NCBI GenBank assembly: GCA_011523735.1
Contig: WTGB01000097.1
Location: forward strand, 1-64,000
Direction: 5' to 3'
Length of the DNA stretch: 64,000 nucleotides
Source: Chloroflexota bacterium
GTDB lineage: Bacteria; Chloroflexota; Anaerolineae; Aggregatilineales; Phototrophicaceae
Shown here piece by piece: positions 25,971-33,647 of this stretch. A program made the position numbers and the translations under genes. How positions within the stretch are numbered: the stretch's first letter is position 1; each line of letters begins with the position of its first letter. The notes under the pieces were generated by a model. It was given only the letters and a program-made list of their open reading frames with translations, ran no database searches and was not told the DNA's origin.

Positions 25971-26894
25971 TTAGATGATGTCGTTCTGCAGCAAATAGAT
26001 GATCACAGACAGTGTAAACGGGCTGATAAGGGTTGTCGTCATGATCAGACTGAGAGCCAGGTCCTTATCGGTATCGAACTCATAGGCGAGTATGATCGTC
26101 AGCACGGCGGTGGGCATACCCGCTTGCAGAATGAAAGCTAAGCGCGCGGCGCCATCCAAGCTGAACAGCGATGCGACAGCGACACCGATTAACGGCGCTA
26201 AGAGCAAGCGGATCGCCGTGCCGGATAGCAGGAGCCGCCAACGATCGGGCTTGCGAAAGCCACCCAACTGCAAACCCAGCAGCACCAGCATCAATGGGAT
26301 AGAAGCGTCGGCAAGCAGCTGTGATGTGCGGCTTAAGGCCGGCGGCAATTCCATTATGCCGGCCGCCTTTAGCGCAAAAGCCGCGACAAGCGCATATACA
26401 ACCGGCGTGCGCAGAACGCTCTGAAATGATTTCAGCATTGATGCTTTGCCGCTCGAGGAAACGTAGGGACCCAGCGTCCAAGCTACAGTGGAGCCGGCGA
26501 TGTAAATGATCACTGCATAAGTCAGCGCTTCGGCGCCAAAGGCAAAGCTGACAATTGAAATGCCGAAGTTGGCGCCATTAAAGACGAAAGTAGAGACTAG
26601 AGTAGTGGCGCGTTCGCCCGGACTGATCTTCTGCCAGCGGAAAAAAACCAGGGAGAAGGCTAAGATGGCAGCAAGAAGCGCAAGGGTAGCGAAATAGACA
26701 CGCAGAAAATCGCCGCCGCTGATGTCCCGCGTGTACAGGGCGTTGAACGCCAGCGCGGGAGAAAAGACGTGGAACATCATGCGCGAGATCATCGCCGGGC
26801 TGGTATCGAAACGCTTGCGTAAGTAGAAGCCGACGCCGGCGATCGCCAGCACGGGGATCATGTTGTCGATGAAGATGTTGAGCAGGTCGAGCAC
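25971..26894 (-). CDS. AEC-family (auxin efflux carrier-like) transporter
   Basis: 307 residues with about ten hydrophobic segments in two repeats of five. The start LLNIFIDNMIPVLAIAGVGFYLRKR and the mid-protein FVFNGANFGISIVSFAFG (the conserved Asn-rich unwound helix) are typical of the family, as is MLVLLGLQLGG. Bacterial members export or import small carboxylates and similar anions; the substrate is not known here. GTG start at 26894. Position next to the glycine cleavage genes is suggestive but not proof of a link. It is probably transcribed separately, since a repeat-filled gap of 188 bp separates it from gcvPB. Confidence 0.86.
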   Translation of the reverse strand: MLDLLNIFIDNMIPVLAIAGVGFYLRKRFDTSPAMISRMMFHVFSPALAFNALYTRDISGGDFLRVYFATLALLAAILAFSLVFFRWQKISPGERATTLVSTFVFNGANFGISIVSFAFGAEALTYAVIIYIAGSTVAWTLGPYVSSSGKASMLKSFQSVLRTPVVYALVAAFALKAAGIMELPPALSRTSQLLADASIPLMLVLLGLQLGGFRKPDRWRLLLSGTAIRLLLAPLIGVAVASLFSLDGAARLAFILQAGMPTAVLTIILAYEFDTDKDLALSLIMTTTLISPFTLSVIIYLLQNDII

Positions 26895-26956
26895 AGGGCA
26901 ACTCAGATCGTCTGCGGGGTCAGTCGAGCGCCGATGATAATTGGAGCAATGCGAGC

Positions 26957-27033
26957 CGTGTAGGGGCGACTTATCAAGTTGCCCGAGTTTGCAGAGGTTG
27001 TCCGCGGGCGATCAATTTAGTCGTCCCTACACG
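26957..27033. repeat. Two-armed palindromic repeat
   Basis: TGTAGGGGCGACTTATCAAG and, inverted, TTTAGTCGTCCCTACACG flank a centre with a second inverted pair (GCCCG near 26981 and CGGGC near 27007). It is the same family as the 'gcgggcgac...gtcgcccctac' palindromes but larger. It fills the gap between gcvPB and the AEC gene. Confidence 0.55.
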
Positions 27034-27082
27034 TTTTGCGCAGCCCGCGACGACCGGGGCGGTTTCGTGAAGCGGCCGAAAC

Positions 27083-28615
27083 CTATCTTACTGATGCGGG
27101 CAAAGCAGGCGCGCAGCAGAGTACCAGCTCCTTCGCCGCGCGGACTTCATCCAAGCGGCGGACGGGCGCGGTGTGCGGCGCAGTGAGCAGGGTCTCCGGC
27201 TCCGTCCGCGCTTCCTCGGCGATCTGCTCCATTGCCTGGACGAAGGCGTCGAGATCCTCCTTAACTTCGGTCTCGGTCGGCTCGATCAGCAGGGCTTCAG
27301 GCACGATCAGCGGGAAATAATTCGTCGGCGGGTGGAAGCCGTAGTCCATCAGCCGCTTCGATATATCCAGAGCGTGCACCTCGTCGACGCCGTCGATATG
27401 CCCTTCCAGCACAAATTCGTGCCCGCAGTAGCGCGGGTAAGGCACATTATAGGCGCGCATCAGCCTGGCGCGCAGGTAGTTGGCGTTGAGCACGGCGTAG
27501 CGCGTCACATCGCGGATGCCGCTGTCGCCGTAAACGCGGATATAAGCATAAGCGCGGAGGTGCATGCCGAAGTTGCCGTGGAAGGCTTTCATGCGCCCGA
27601 TGCTCTTTTCCGGCATGACGAAGCCGTAGAGGGGCGGTTCTTCGGGTTTACCCCCTCCTAAATCCCCCTCCATTGCAACAGGTGGGGGGTGGTCAACAAT
27701 CTCAACGATAGGTCCCGGCAGGTAGGGGGCCAGCTTGTCGTTGACGCCGACCGCGCCGCTACCTGGTCCGCCGCCGCCGTGGGGTGTGGAGAAGGTCTTG
27801 TGCAAGTTGTAATGCATGACATCGAAGCCGAGCTCGCCTGGCTTGACCACGCCCATCAGCGCGTTCATATTGGCGCCGTCCATATACATCAAGCCGCCGG
27901 CGTCGTGCACAGTTTCGATGACCTCGAGGATGGTCGATTCGAACAAGCCGAGGGTGCTGGGCACGGTGATCATCATGCCGGCGATGCGGTCACGCAGGTC
28001 GCCTTCGCAGGCAGCGTGCAGCGCGCGCATATCGACATTGCCCTGCGCGTCGGCTGGCAGTTCGCGCACTTCCATGCCAGCCATGGTCACGGTAGCCGGG
28101 TTGGTGCCGTGGGCGCTGTTTGGCACGAGGATGATATCGCGCTGACCCTCGCCGCGGTCGCTGTGATACTGGCGGATCATCAAGATGCCGGCGAATTCGC
28201 CCTGGGCGCCGGCCGCCGGACTCAGGCTGACCGCCGCGAAACCGCTGATCTCGCCGAGCCAGCGCTGCAATTCGTGCATGAGGAAGAGCGCTCCCTGCGC
28301 GCCCGATTCGTCTGTCAGCGGGTGCAACTGGGCGAAGCCGGGCAGACGGGCCGCGTCTTCGTTGAGCTTGGGGTTGTATTTCATGGTGCAGGAGCCCAGG
28401 GGATACAGGCCCTGGTCGATGGAATAATTGAGTTGGCTCAGCTTGACGAAGTGGCGCACCACCTGCACCTCGCCAACTTCCGGCAGGGGCAGATCGTCGC
28501 GCATCAGTGCAGCCGGCAAGGGCGACTCCGGCACATCGCATTCGGGCAGATTGACGCCGCTGCGTCCTGGCGCGCCGATATCGTAGATCAGTGGTTGCAG
28601 TTGCGGGTTTGCCAT
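27083..28615 (-). CDS. gcvPB: Glycine dehydrogenase (decarboxylating) subunit 2
   Basis: PLP-dependent half of the P protein, which decarboxylates glycine and passes the aminomethyl group to GcvH. 510 residues. The PLP lysine is in YNLHKTFSTPHGGGGPG, near residue 270. GSCTMKYNPK and GAQGEFAGILMIRQYH are conserved. About 16-18 extra residues (near 306-324, PPPVAMEGDLGGGKPEEP) sit before KSIGRMKAFHGNFG. They are encoded by a sequence that looks like a dispersed intergenic repeat (27645-27690). The ATG overlaps the gcvPA stop by one base (TAATG), so translation is coupled. Third gene of the riboswitch-controlled operon. Confidence 0.94.
   Translation of the reverse strand: MANPQLQPLIYDIGAPGRSGVNLPECDVPESPLPAALMRDDLPLPEVGEVQVVRHFVKLSQLNYSIDQGLYPLGSCTMKYNPKLNEDAARLPGFAQLHPLTDESGAQGALFLMHELQRWLGEISGFAAVSLSPAAGAQGEFAGILMIRQYHSDRGEGQRDIILVPNSAHGTNPATVTMAGMEVRELPADAQGNVDMRALHAACEGDLRDRIAGMMITVPSTLGLFESTILEVIETVHDAGGLMYMDGANMNALMGVVKPGELGFDVMHYNLHKTFSTPHGGGGPGSGAVGVNDKLAPYLPGPIVEIVDHPPPVAMEGDLGGGKPEEPPLYGFVMPEKSIGRMKAFHGNFGMHLRAYAYIRVYGDSGIRDVTRYAVLNANYLRARLMRAYNVPYPRYCGHEFVLEGHIDGVDEVHALDISKRLMDYGFHPPTNYFPLIVPEALLIEPTETEVKEDLDAFVQAMEQIAEEARTEPETLLTAPHTAPVRRLDEVRAAKELVLCCAPALPASVR
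27645..27690. repeat. Dispersed repeat absorbed in frame within gcvPB
   Basis: CCCCCTCCTAAATCCCCC, a short spacer and GGTGGGGGGTGG. G/C-run palindromes of this sort are usually intergenic in such genomes. Here it lies within the reading frame and encodes the extra loop of GcvPB. That it is an insertion is inferred from the family's shorter loop. Confidence 0.5.
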
Positions 28616-29949
28616 TAGCCCAGCCCTCCCAAGACTTCAACAAGGCGGTCGATTTCGTCTTTGCCGTTCGTCTCCGTCACGCAGAGCAGCATGTGGTCCT
28701 GCAAATGGAAATAATGCGGACCCAGGTCGTAGCCGCCGATGATGCCTTCCGCGAGCAGCGCGTCGTTGATTTCAGCGACCGGGCGCGGGCAGGCGATGAC
28801 GAATTCATTGAAGAAAGACTTGCTCATATCGACGCTGTAACCGTCGAGCCGGTTGATCCGCTCGGCGGCGTAATGCGCCTTGTGGTAGTTGAGTTCGCCG
28901 ACCTGGCGCAAGCCGTTTTTGCCCATCAGCGCCATGTAGACCGAGGCAGCCAGCGCCATCAAGCCCTGGTTGGTGCAGATATTGCTGGTGGCGCGCTCCC
29001 GTTTGATATCCTGCTCGCGCGGGCGCAGGGTCATGACGAAGGCGCGCTTGCCATCGGCATCGCGGGTCTCGCCGATAATGCGGCCCGCAATGCGACGCAC
29101 ATACTTTTGCCGAATGGCGAAATAGCCCAGGTAGGGTCCGCCGAAGCCGAGCGGGACGCCCATAGGCTGTCCCTCGCCGACGACGATATCGGCGCCCAGC
29201 TCGCCCGGGCTCTTGAAAAGTGAGAGCGCCATCGGGTTCGCCACGATGACCAACAGCGCGCCGGAGCCATGCACTGCTTCGGCGACGGTTGCCAAGTCAT
29301 CAATCTGGCCGAAAAAGTTGGGATATTGCAGGGCGAGCATGGCGGTGTTGTCGTCCAGCATTTCCAGCAGATCGACGATTTCGCCGCGACCGCGATCGCC
29401 GATGATGCGAATATCGCGCCCTTGGTGGTATGCCCGGACGACCTCGCGGTATTGCGGGTGGATGGCGTGGCTGAGAATGACCTTTTTGCGTTTGTGGCGC
29501 GCTACTTCGAGGGCGACGGTGACGGCTTCGGCGAGGCTGGTGGCGCCGTCGTAATGGCTGGCGTTGGCGGCATCCATGCCGGTCAGCGCGCACATCATAC
29601 TCTGATATTCATAGGTCGCTTGCAGCGTGCCCTGCGAGATCTCCGGCTGATAGGGCGTGTAGGCGGTGTAGAATTCGCCGCGCAGCAGGATGTGGTTGAC
29701 GACCGAGGGGATGAAATGATGATAGGCGCCGGCGCCGCGGAAGATGGCAAAGTCCTGGCCATGGTCGTTCGCCTCGCTGATGGCGAGCATCTCGGCGGCG
29801 ACTTCCATCTCGCTCATTGGCGGCGGCAGGTCCAGCGGCGGGAAGCGGTGGGATTGCGGCACGGCTTGAAAGAGTTCGTCGATCGATCTCACGCCGATCT
29901 CGGTCAGCATGGACCTCGTTTCGGCCGGTGTATGCGGTATGTAGCTCAC
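28615..29949 (-). CDS. gcvPA: Glycine dehydrogenase (decarboxylating) subunit 1
   Basis: Partner of GcvPB; together they form the heterotetrameric P protein of the glycine cleavage system. 444 residues, the usual length. Recognised by YIPHTPAETRSMLTEIGV at the N-terminus, FRGAGAYHHFIPSVVNHIL, FYTAYTPYQPEISQGTLQ, MDAANASHYDGATSLAEAV and SNICTNQGLMALAASVYMALMG. GTG start at 29949 with GAGAGG about 12 bases upstream. It lies 49 bp after gcvH and overlaps gcvPB by one base. Confidence 0.96.
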   Translation of the reverse strand: MSYIPHTPAETRSMLTEIGVRSIDELFQAVPQSHRFPPLDLPPPMSEMEVAAEMLAISEANDHGQDFAIFRGAGAYHHFIPSVVNHILLRGEFYTAYTPYQPEISQGTLQATYEYQSMMCALTGMDAANASHYDGATSLAEAVTVALEVARHKRKKVILSHAIHPQYREVVRAYHQGRDIRIIGDRGRGEIVDLLEMLDDNTAMLALQYPNFFGQIDDLATVAEAVHGSGALLVIVANPMALSLFKSPGELGADIVVGEGQPMGVPLGFGGPYLGYFAIRQKYVRRIAGRIIGETRDADGKRAFVMTLRPREQDIKRERATSNICTNQGLMALAASVYMALMGKNGLRQVGELNYHKAHYAAERINRLDGYSVDMSKSFFNEFVIACPRPVAEINDALLAEGIIGGYDLGPHYFHLQDHMLLCVTETNGKDEIDRLVEVLGGLG

Positions 29950-29998
29950 GTCAGTTTATGCCTCTCGTCAGGATATGCGGAAGTGGAAGGCGAGTCTC

Positions 29999-30391
29999 TC
30001 AGCGGCTGTCGCAATAGGCGTCATAGGCGGCGGCGTCCATCAGCGCGTCCAAGCCCGTGAGATCGGAGGCGCGGATCTTGACCATCCAGCCGGCGCCAAA
30101 GGGATCGGCATTGACTGTCTCCGGCTCATCCTCCAAAGCCGAATTTACTTCAATGATTTCGCCGGGCACGACGCTGTACAGCTCGGCAGCGGCTTTGACC
30201 GATTCGACTTCGCCAAAGGAGTCGCCGGCATCGAGGGCGTCGCCAGGGTCTCTGAATTCAACATAGACGATATCGTTGAGCTGGTCTTGCGCGTAGTCGG
30301 TGATGCCAATGGTGACAAGGTCGCCAGCAAGCGCGAACCACTCGTCCGATTCGGAATACTTCAAATTTGCGGGTACCTTCCATTCGCCCAT
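29999..30391 (-). CDS. gcvH: Glycine cleavage system H protein
   Basis: Small carrier whose lipoyl arm moves the aminomethyl group from P to T and to the L protein. 130 residues. The lipoylated Lys66 lies in FGEVESVKAAAELYSVVPG, and the C-terminal PFGAGWMVKI is conserved. ATG 30391 has AAAAAAGGAG upstream. First gene of the operon gcvH-gcvPA-gcvPB, controlled by the glycine riboswitch 100 bp upstream. The T protein is fused to GlyA elsewhere in the window; no L protein (dihydrolipoamide dehydrogenase) is seen here. Confidence 0.96.
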   Translation of the reverse strand: MGEWKVPANLKYSESDEWFALAGDLVTIGITDYAQDQLNDIVYVEFRDPGDALDAGDSFGEVESVKAAAELYSVVPGEIIEVNSALEDEPETVNADPFGAGWMVKIRASDLTGLDALMDAAAYDAYCDSR

Positions 30392-30412
30392 GTGTAACTC
30401 CTTTTTTGAGTA

Positions 30413-30451
30413 TTAAACAAAACGAGCGCACCTCATGCCGAGAATGCGCCC
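30413..30451 (-). terminator. Riboswitch-controlled terminator
   Basis: GGGCGCA and TGCGCTC (one G-T pair) form the base of a hairpin with an inner CTC/GAG, followed by GTTTTGTTT. It lies between the glycine aptamer and gcvH, the position expected for an expression platform. Confidence 0.65.
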
Positions 30452-30483
30452 TGTCGGTTGGTGTGACCTTCAGAGAATCCTGC

Positions 30484-30575
30484 CCCAAGGATCCTTTTGC
30501 CTGAGAGTTTCACGCAAGTTGGCTTACTTGTCGCTTGCCCCTTCGGCGTTTCGCGCGATGGCGAAATCTCTCTCC
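30484..30575 (-). ncRNA. Glycine riboswitch (single aptamer visible)
   Basis: On the minus strand the conserved elements appear in order: GGAGAGA, then GCGAAACGCCGAAGGGGCAA, then GTGAAACTCTCAGGCAAAAG and GA. This is the glycine aptamer consensus. Only one full aptamer is seen; the stretch after it (CAGGATTCTCTGAAGG) does not repeat the consensus. It is followed by a terminator hairpin and gcvH, so glycine would be expected to turn the operon on by preventing termination. Confidence 0.93.
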
Positions 30576-30588
30576 TTGCGGCAATTTC

Positions 30589-30617
30589 ATTGTAGCGGCT
30601 TTGTCGTATGTCCGCAA
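30589..30617 (-). promoter_or_regulatory. Promoter of the gcvH-gcvPA-gcvPB operon
   Basis: On the minus strand, TTGCGG (30612-30617), a 17-bp spacer and TACAAT (30589-30594). It lies just upstream of the riboswitch, with the predicted transcript start about 7 nt before the aptamer. Confidence 0.7.
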
Positions 30618-31117
30618 CGACTTGGGTGTCTATAAGAGTGGTGAATTAAGAGGATAGAATCCCGCCTGTCCAGAGAATCTGATGCGGGCGACCCAAGGGT
30701 CGCCCCTACAAGGCTTGATTGTTATTATCGAAAAATGCGTGGTTTTCTACCCCTCACCCCCAGCCCCCTCTCCCACAAGGGGTGCGCGTAGGTCGCGTAG
30801 ACACCGACCGCCGACACAGCACTTCGAGAGAGGGTGCCCCTGTGTGCGAAACAGAATGGAATTTGTGATCTTGCCTCATTTCTGTTGGGTCTCATGCAGA
30901 ATATTTCCGCATGTTTCGCGCTGATTTTGCAATACCAATCAAGCCTTACATTTATTATTTCATGAGTCAGGATTATTTGTTGCCATGTCCCAATTTTGAC
31001 CATTCCCACGATTTGGCCGTCTATCCCGCCGCCAGGTATCGCGCTTTGCGCCTGTATGTGTGTGCTTGAACTTGATATCATCAGAACAGTGCTGGCAGCG
31101 CAATCTGGCAAAACGCA
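30618..31117. other. Intergenic repeat region
   Basis: About 500 bp without a gene. It holds a perfect palindrome at 30686-30705 (GGGCGACCC AA GGGTCGCCC, then CTACA), and the 'ccctcacccccagccccctctcccacaagggg' repeat (from about 30749) carrying a two-unit mini-element nest. Nothing is recognised from 30845 to 31117 other than the start region of the SCO1 gene. Confidence 0.6.
30782..30825 (+). repeat. Double nest of the 22-bp mini-element (locus A)
   Basis: The outer unit is split into 30782-30790 (GTGC GCGTA) and 30813-30825 (GACAC A GCAC TTC). The inner unit is whole at 30791-30812 (arms GGTC/GACC, core GCGTAGACAC, spacer C, tail GCC). Removing all 44 bases restores CTCTCCCACAAGGGGAGAGA, the standard form of this common palindrome. 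Confidence 0.8.
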
Positions 31118-31807
31118 ATGCAAGCCCGACCGGCAAAACCCAAGATCAGACCATCGGTCATCCATCTGATTCTATACAGCCTGATTGCGGGACTGATCAT
31201 CGGGATATCGGCTCTTTCCCTCTTTCTGCTTTATGATCAGTTCCGCAGTCAAAGCGAAAGCGATCATATCCAGGACAAGGTCCTCGACCTCTTCGATGGC
31301 ACGATTGAAATTGATCCACCGATTGCCATCCCGGACATTGAGCTTAGGAACACTGCAAATGAGCGCAGGCGCTTCGGCGAATTGCAGGGTCGATTCGTAC
31401 TGCTAACATTTGGCTTCACCCACTGCCCAGATATCTGCCCCTTGACCTTGAGCGACTTTCAGCGGATTCAGTCAGAACTCGAGAGCCTGGCGGAGAAGGT
31501 GCATTTCGTCTTCATCAGCGTCGATGGCGCGCGTGATACACCCGCTGCGCTGCGTCAGTATTTCTCATTTCGCGGTCTTGACGGCATCATGGCTCTGACT
31601 GGCGACGAAGACGATGTGCGCGCGTTTGGCGCTCCATTGGGCTTGGCATTCGAGGTCAGCGAGGAGGAGTCTCCCGGCGGCTATTTGGTCAATCACAGCG
31701 CCGGCGCCTTCCTGCTGGACCAAAACGGAGGCTGGATAATGCGTTATCAATTTGGCGTCCCGCCGGGGACGATCGTTTCCGACCTGCGCCGCCTGTTGGA
31801 AGCCTAG
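31118..31807 (+). CDS. SCO1/SenC-family copper-handling thioredoxin-like protein
   Basis: 229 residues. One N-terminal membrane helix (~15-38, LILYSLIAGLIIGISALSLFLLY) anchors a domain outside the cytoplasm. The copper-binding CPDIC is at 103-107 in LTFGFTHCPDICPLTL, and the third ligand His lies near 192 in YLVNHSAGAFLLD. The family delivers copper to the CuA site of cytochrome c oxidase or handles thiol redox. No oxidase genes are in the window. ATG 31118. Convergent with alr, 5 bp apart. Confidence 0.9.
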   Translation: MQARPAKPKIRPSVIHLILYSLIAGLIIGISALSLFLLYDQFRSQSESDHIQDKVLDLFDGTIEIDPPIAIPDIELRNTANERRRFGELQGRFVLLTFGFTHCPDICPLTLSDFQRIQSELESLAEKVHFVFISVDGARDTPAALRQYFSFRGLDGIMALTGDEDDVRAFGAPLGLAFEVSEEESPGGYLVNHSAGAFLLDQNGGWIMRYQFGVPPGTIVSDLRRLLEA

Positions 31808-31812
31808 GCTCT

Positions 31813-32776
31813 TCAGGAATACATAAGCGCTCTGGGCGCCCTCGGCGCGACAGAGGTGGCAACATCATAGTTGATACTGCCGATCCATTCGGCGATCTCG
31901 TCAGCGCTGATTTCGTCGCCAGCCTGTTTTCCGAGCAGAACCACCTCATCGCCAATCCGCACATCGGGAATATGCGAAACGTTTATCGTCACTTTCTCCA
32001 TGCTCACCCGCCCCACCAGCGGCGCTCGCACTCCATGGACGAGCACTTCTCGCCAGGATCGCGGCGACCGGCGCAAGCCATCGGCGTAGCCCACCGGCAA
32101 AACCGCTATGGTCTCCCATCCCCGCGTCCGATAAGTATTGCCGTAGCCAACCGGCGAACCGGGCGGCAGTGTTTTGACTTGGGCGATGTTGGTTTTCCAA
32201 CTCAATGCCGGCTGCAGACCATTGATTGCCTCGCCGCCCGCCAGCGGATTCAAACCGTAGAGCAACAAGCCCGGTCGCACGAGATTGAAGTGGCTGCCGC
32301 GACAGGTGAGCAAGGCAGCGGAATTCGCCGCATGTACATATCGGAAGCGGAAACCGGCTCGCTGCAATTCATTAAGCAGGCAACTGAAGCGCGAGAGTTG
32401 TTCTGACGTATAATCAAGGTCGCTGTCGGCCGCCGAGAAATGCGTATAGATGCCTTCGAGTTGCAGGGCAGTTTGCGCCCGCACATAATCACAAAGCGCC
32501 ATTGCTTCGTCATACGCGACGCCTAGCCGTCCCATGCCCGTATCCACTTTGACGTGCGCGATCAATCGACCAGGCTCGCTTTCGACGCAAGATTGATATT
32601 GGCTCGCTTGCGCGACATCATACAGGGTGAGGCGCAGATTAAGGGCGAGCGCGACTTGAACCGCCTCGGCAGGCACAAAGCTCAGGACAAGTATCGGCGC
32701 GTTGATACCGGCTTCGCGCAGCTCGATCGCTTCGCTGATATTGGCGACGGCGAGCATAGCCGCGCCATTTCGCAGC
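31813..32776 (-). pseudogene. alr: Alanine racemase, downstream copy lacking its N-terminus
   Basis: The authentic Alr sequence begins at the duplication junction (RNGAAMLAVANISEAIELREAG) and runs to the true C-terminus (ISADEIAEWIGSINYDVATS, then APRALMYS). About 65 N-terminal residues, including the PLP lysine, are missing; an open frame extends upstream to 32835 but with unrelated residues. The catalytic Tyr region (PVGYADGLRRSP) is present. By itself it could not racemise alanine. With the upstream copy it represents a single gene split by the tandem duplication. Confidence 0.75.
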
Positions 32777-33647
32777 GCTGATTTCGTCGCCAGCCTGTTT
32801 TCCGAGCAGAACCACCTCATCGCCAATCCGCACATCGGGAATATGCGAAACGTTTATCGTCACTTTCTCCATGCTCACCCGCCCCACCAGCGGCGCTCGC
32901 ACTCCATGGACGAGCACTTCTCGCCAGGATCGCGGCGACCGGCGCAAGCCATCGGCGTAGCCCACCGGCAAAACCGCTATGGTCTCCCATCCCCGCGTCC
33001 GATAAGTATTGCCGTAGCCAACCGGCGAACCGGGCGGCAGTGTTTTGACTTGGGCGATGTTGGTTTTCCAACTCAATGCCGGCTGCAGACCATTGATTGC
33101 CTCGCCGCCCGCCAGCGGATTCAAACCGTAGAGCAACAAGCCCGGTCGCACGAGATTGAAGTGGCTGCCGCGACAGGTGAGCAAGGCAGCGGAATTCGCC
33201 GCATGTACATATCGGAAGCGGAAACCGGCTCGCTGCAATTCATTAAGCAGGCAACTGAAGCGCGAGAGTTGTTCTGACGTATAATCAAGGTCGCTGTCGG
33301 CCGCCGAGAAATGCGTATAGATGCCTTCGAGTTGCAGGGCAGTTTGCGCCCGCACATAATCACAAAGCGCCATTGCTTCGTCATACGCGACGCCTAGCCG
33401 TCCCATGCCCGTATCCACTTTGACGTGCGCGATCAATCGACCAGGCTCGCTTTCGACGCAAGATTGATATTGGCTCGCTTGCGCGACATCATACAGGGTG
33501 AGGCGCAGATTAAGGGCGAGCGCGACTTGAACCGCCTCGGCAGGCACAAAGCTCAGGACAAGTATCGGCGCGTTGATACCGGCTTCGCGCAGCTCGATCG
33601 CTTCGCTGATATTGGCGACGGCGAGCATAGCCGCGCCATTTCGCAGC
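31902..33647. repeat. Perfect 871-bp tandem duplication within alr
   Basis: Bases from 31902 repeat with period 871 to 33647 (copy 1 31902-32772, copy 2 32773-33643, plus shared CAGC). Copies look identical. The breakpoints share only CAGC. As 871 is not a multiple of three, the reading frame breaks. Removing one copy gives an alr of 1,149 bp (382 residues), in frame and of normal length. That favours an assembly error or a very recent duplication. Confidence 0.9.

Noticed and set aside
27689-28618. A 309-codon frame opposite gcvPB
   Set aside because: It is a shadow of gcvPB, with no ribosome-binding site and no family motifs.
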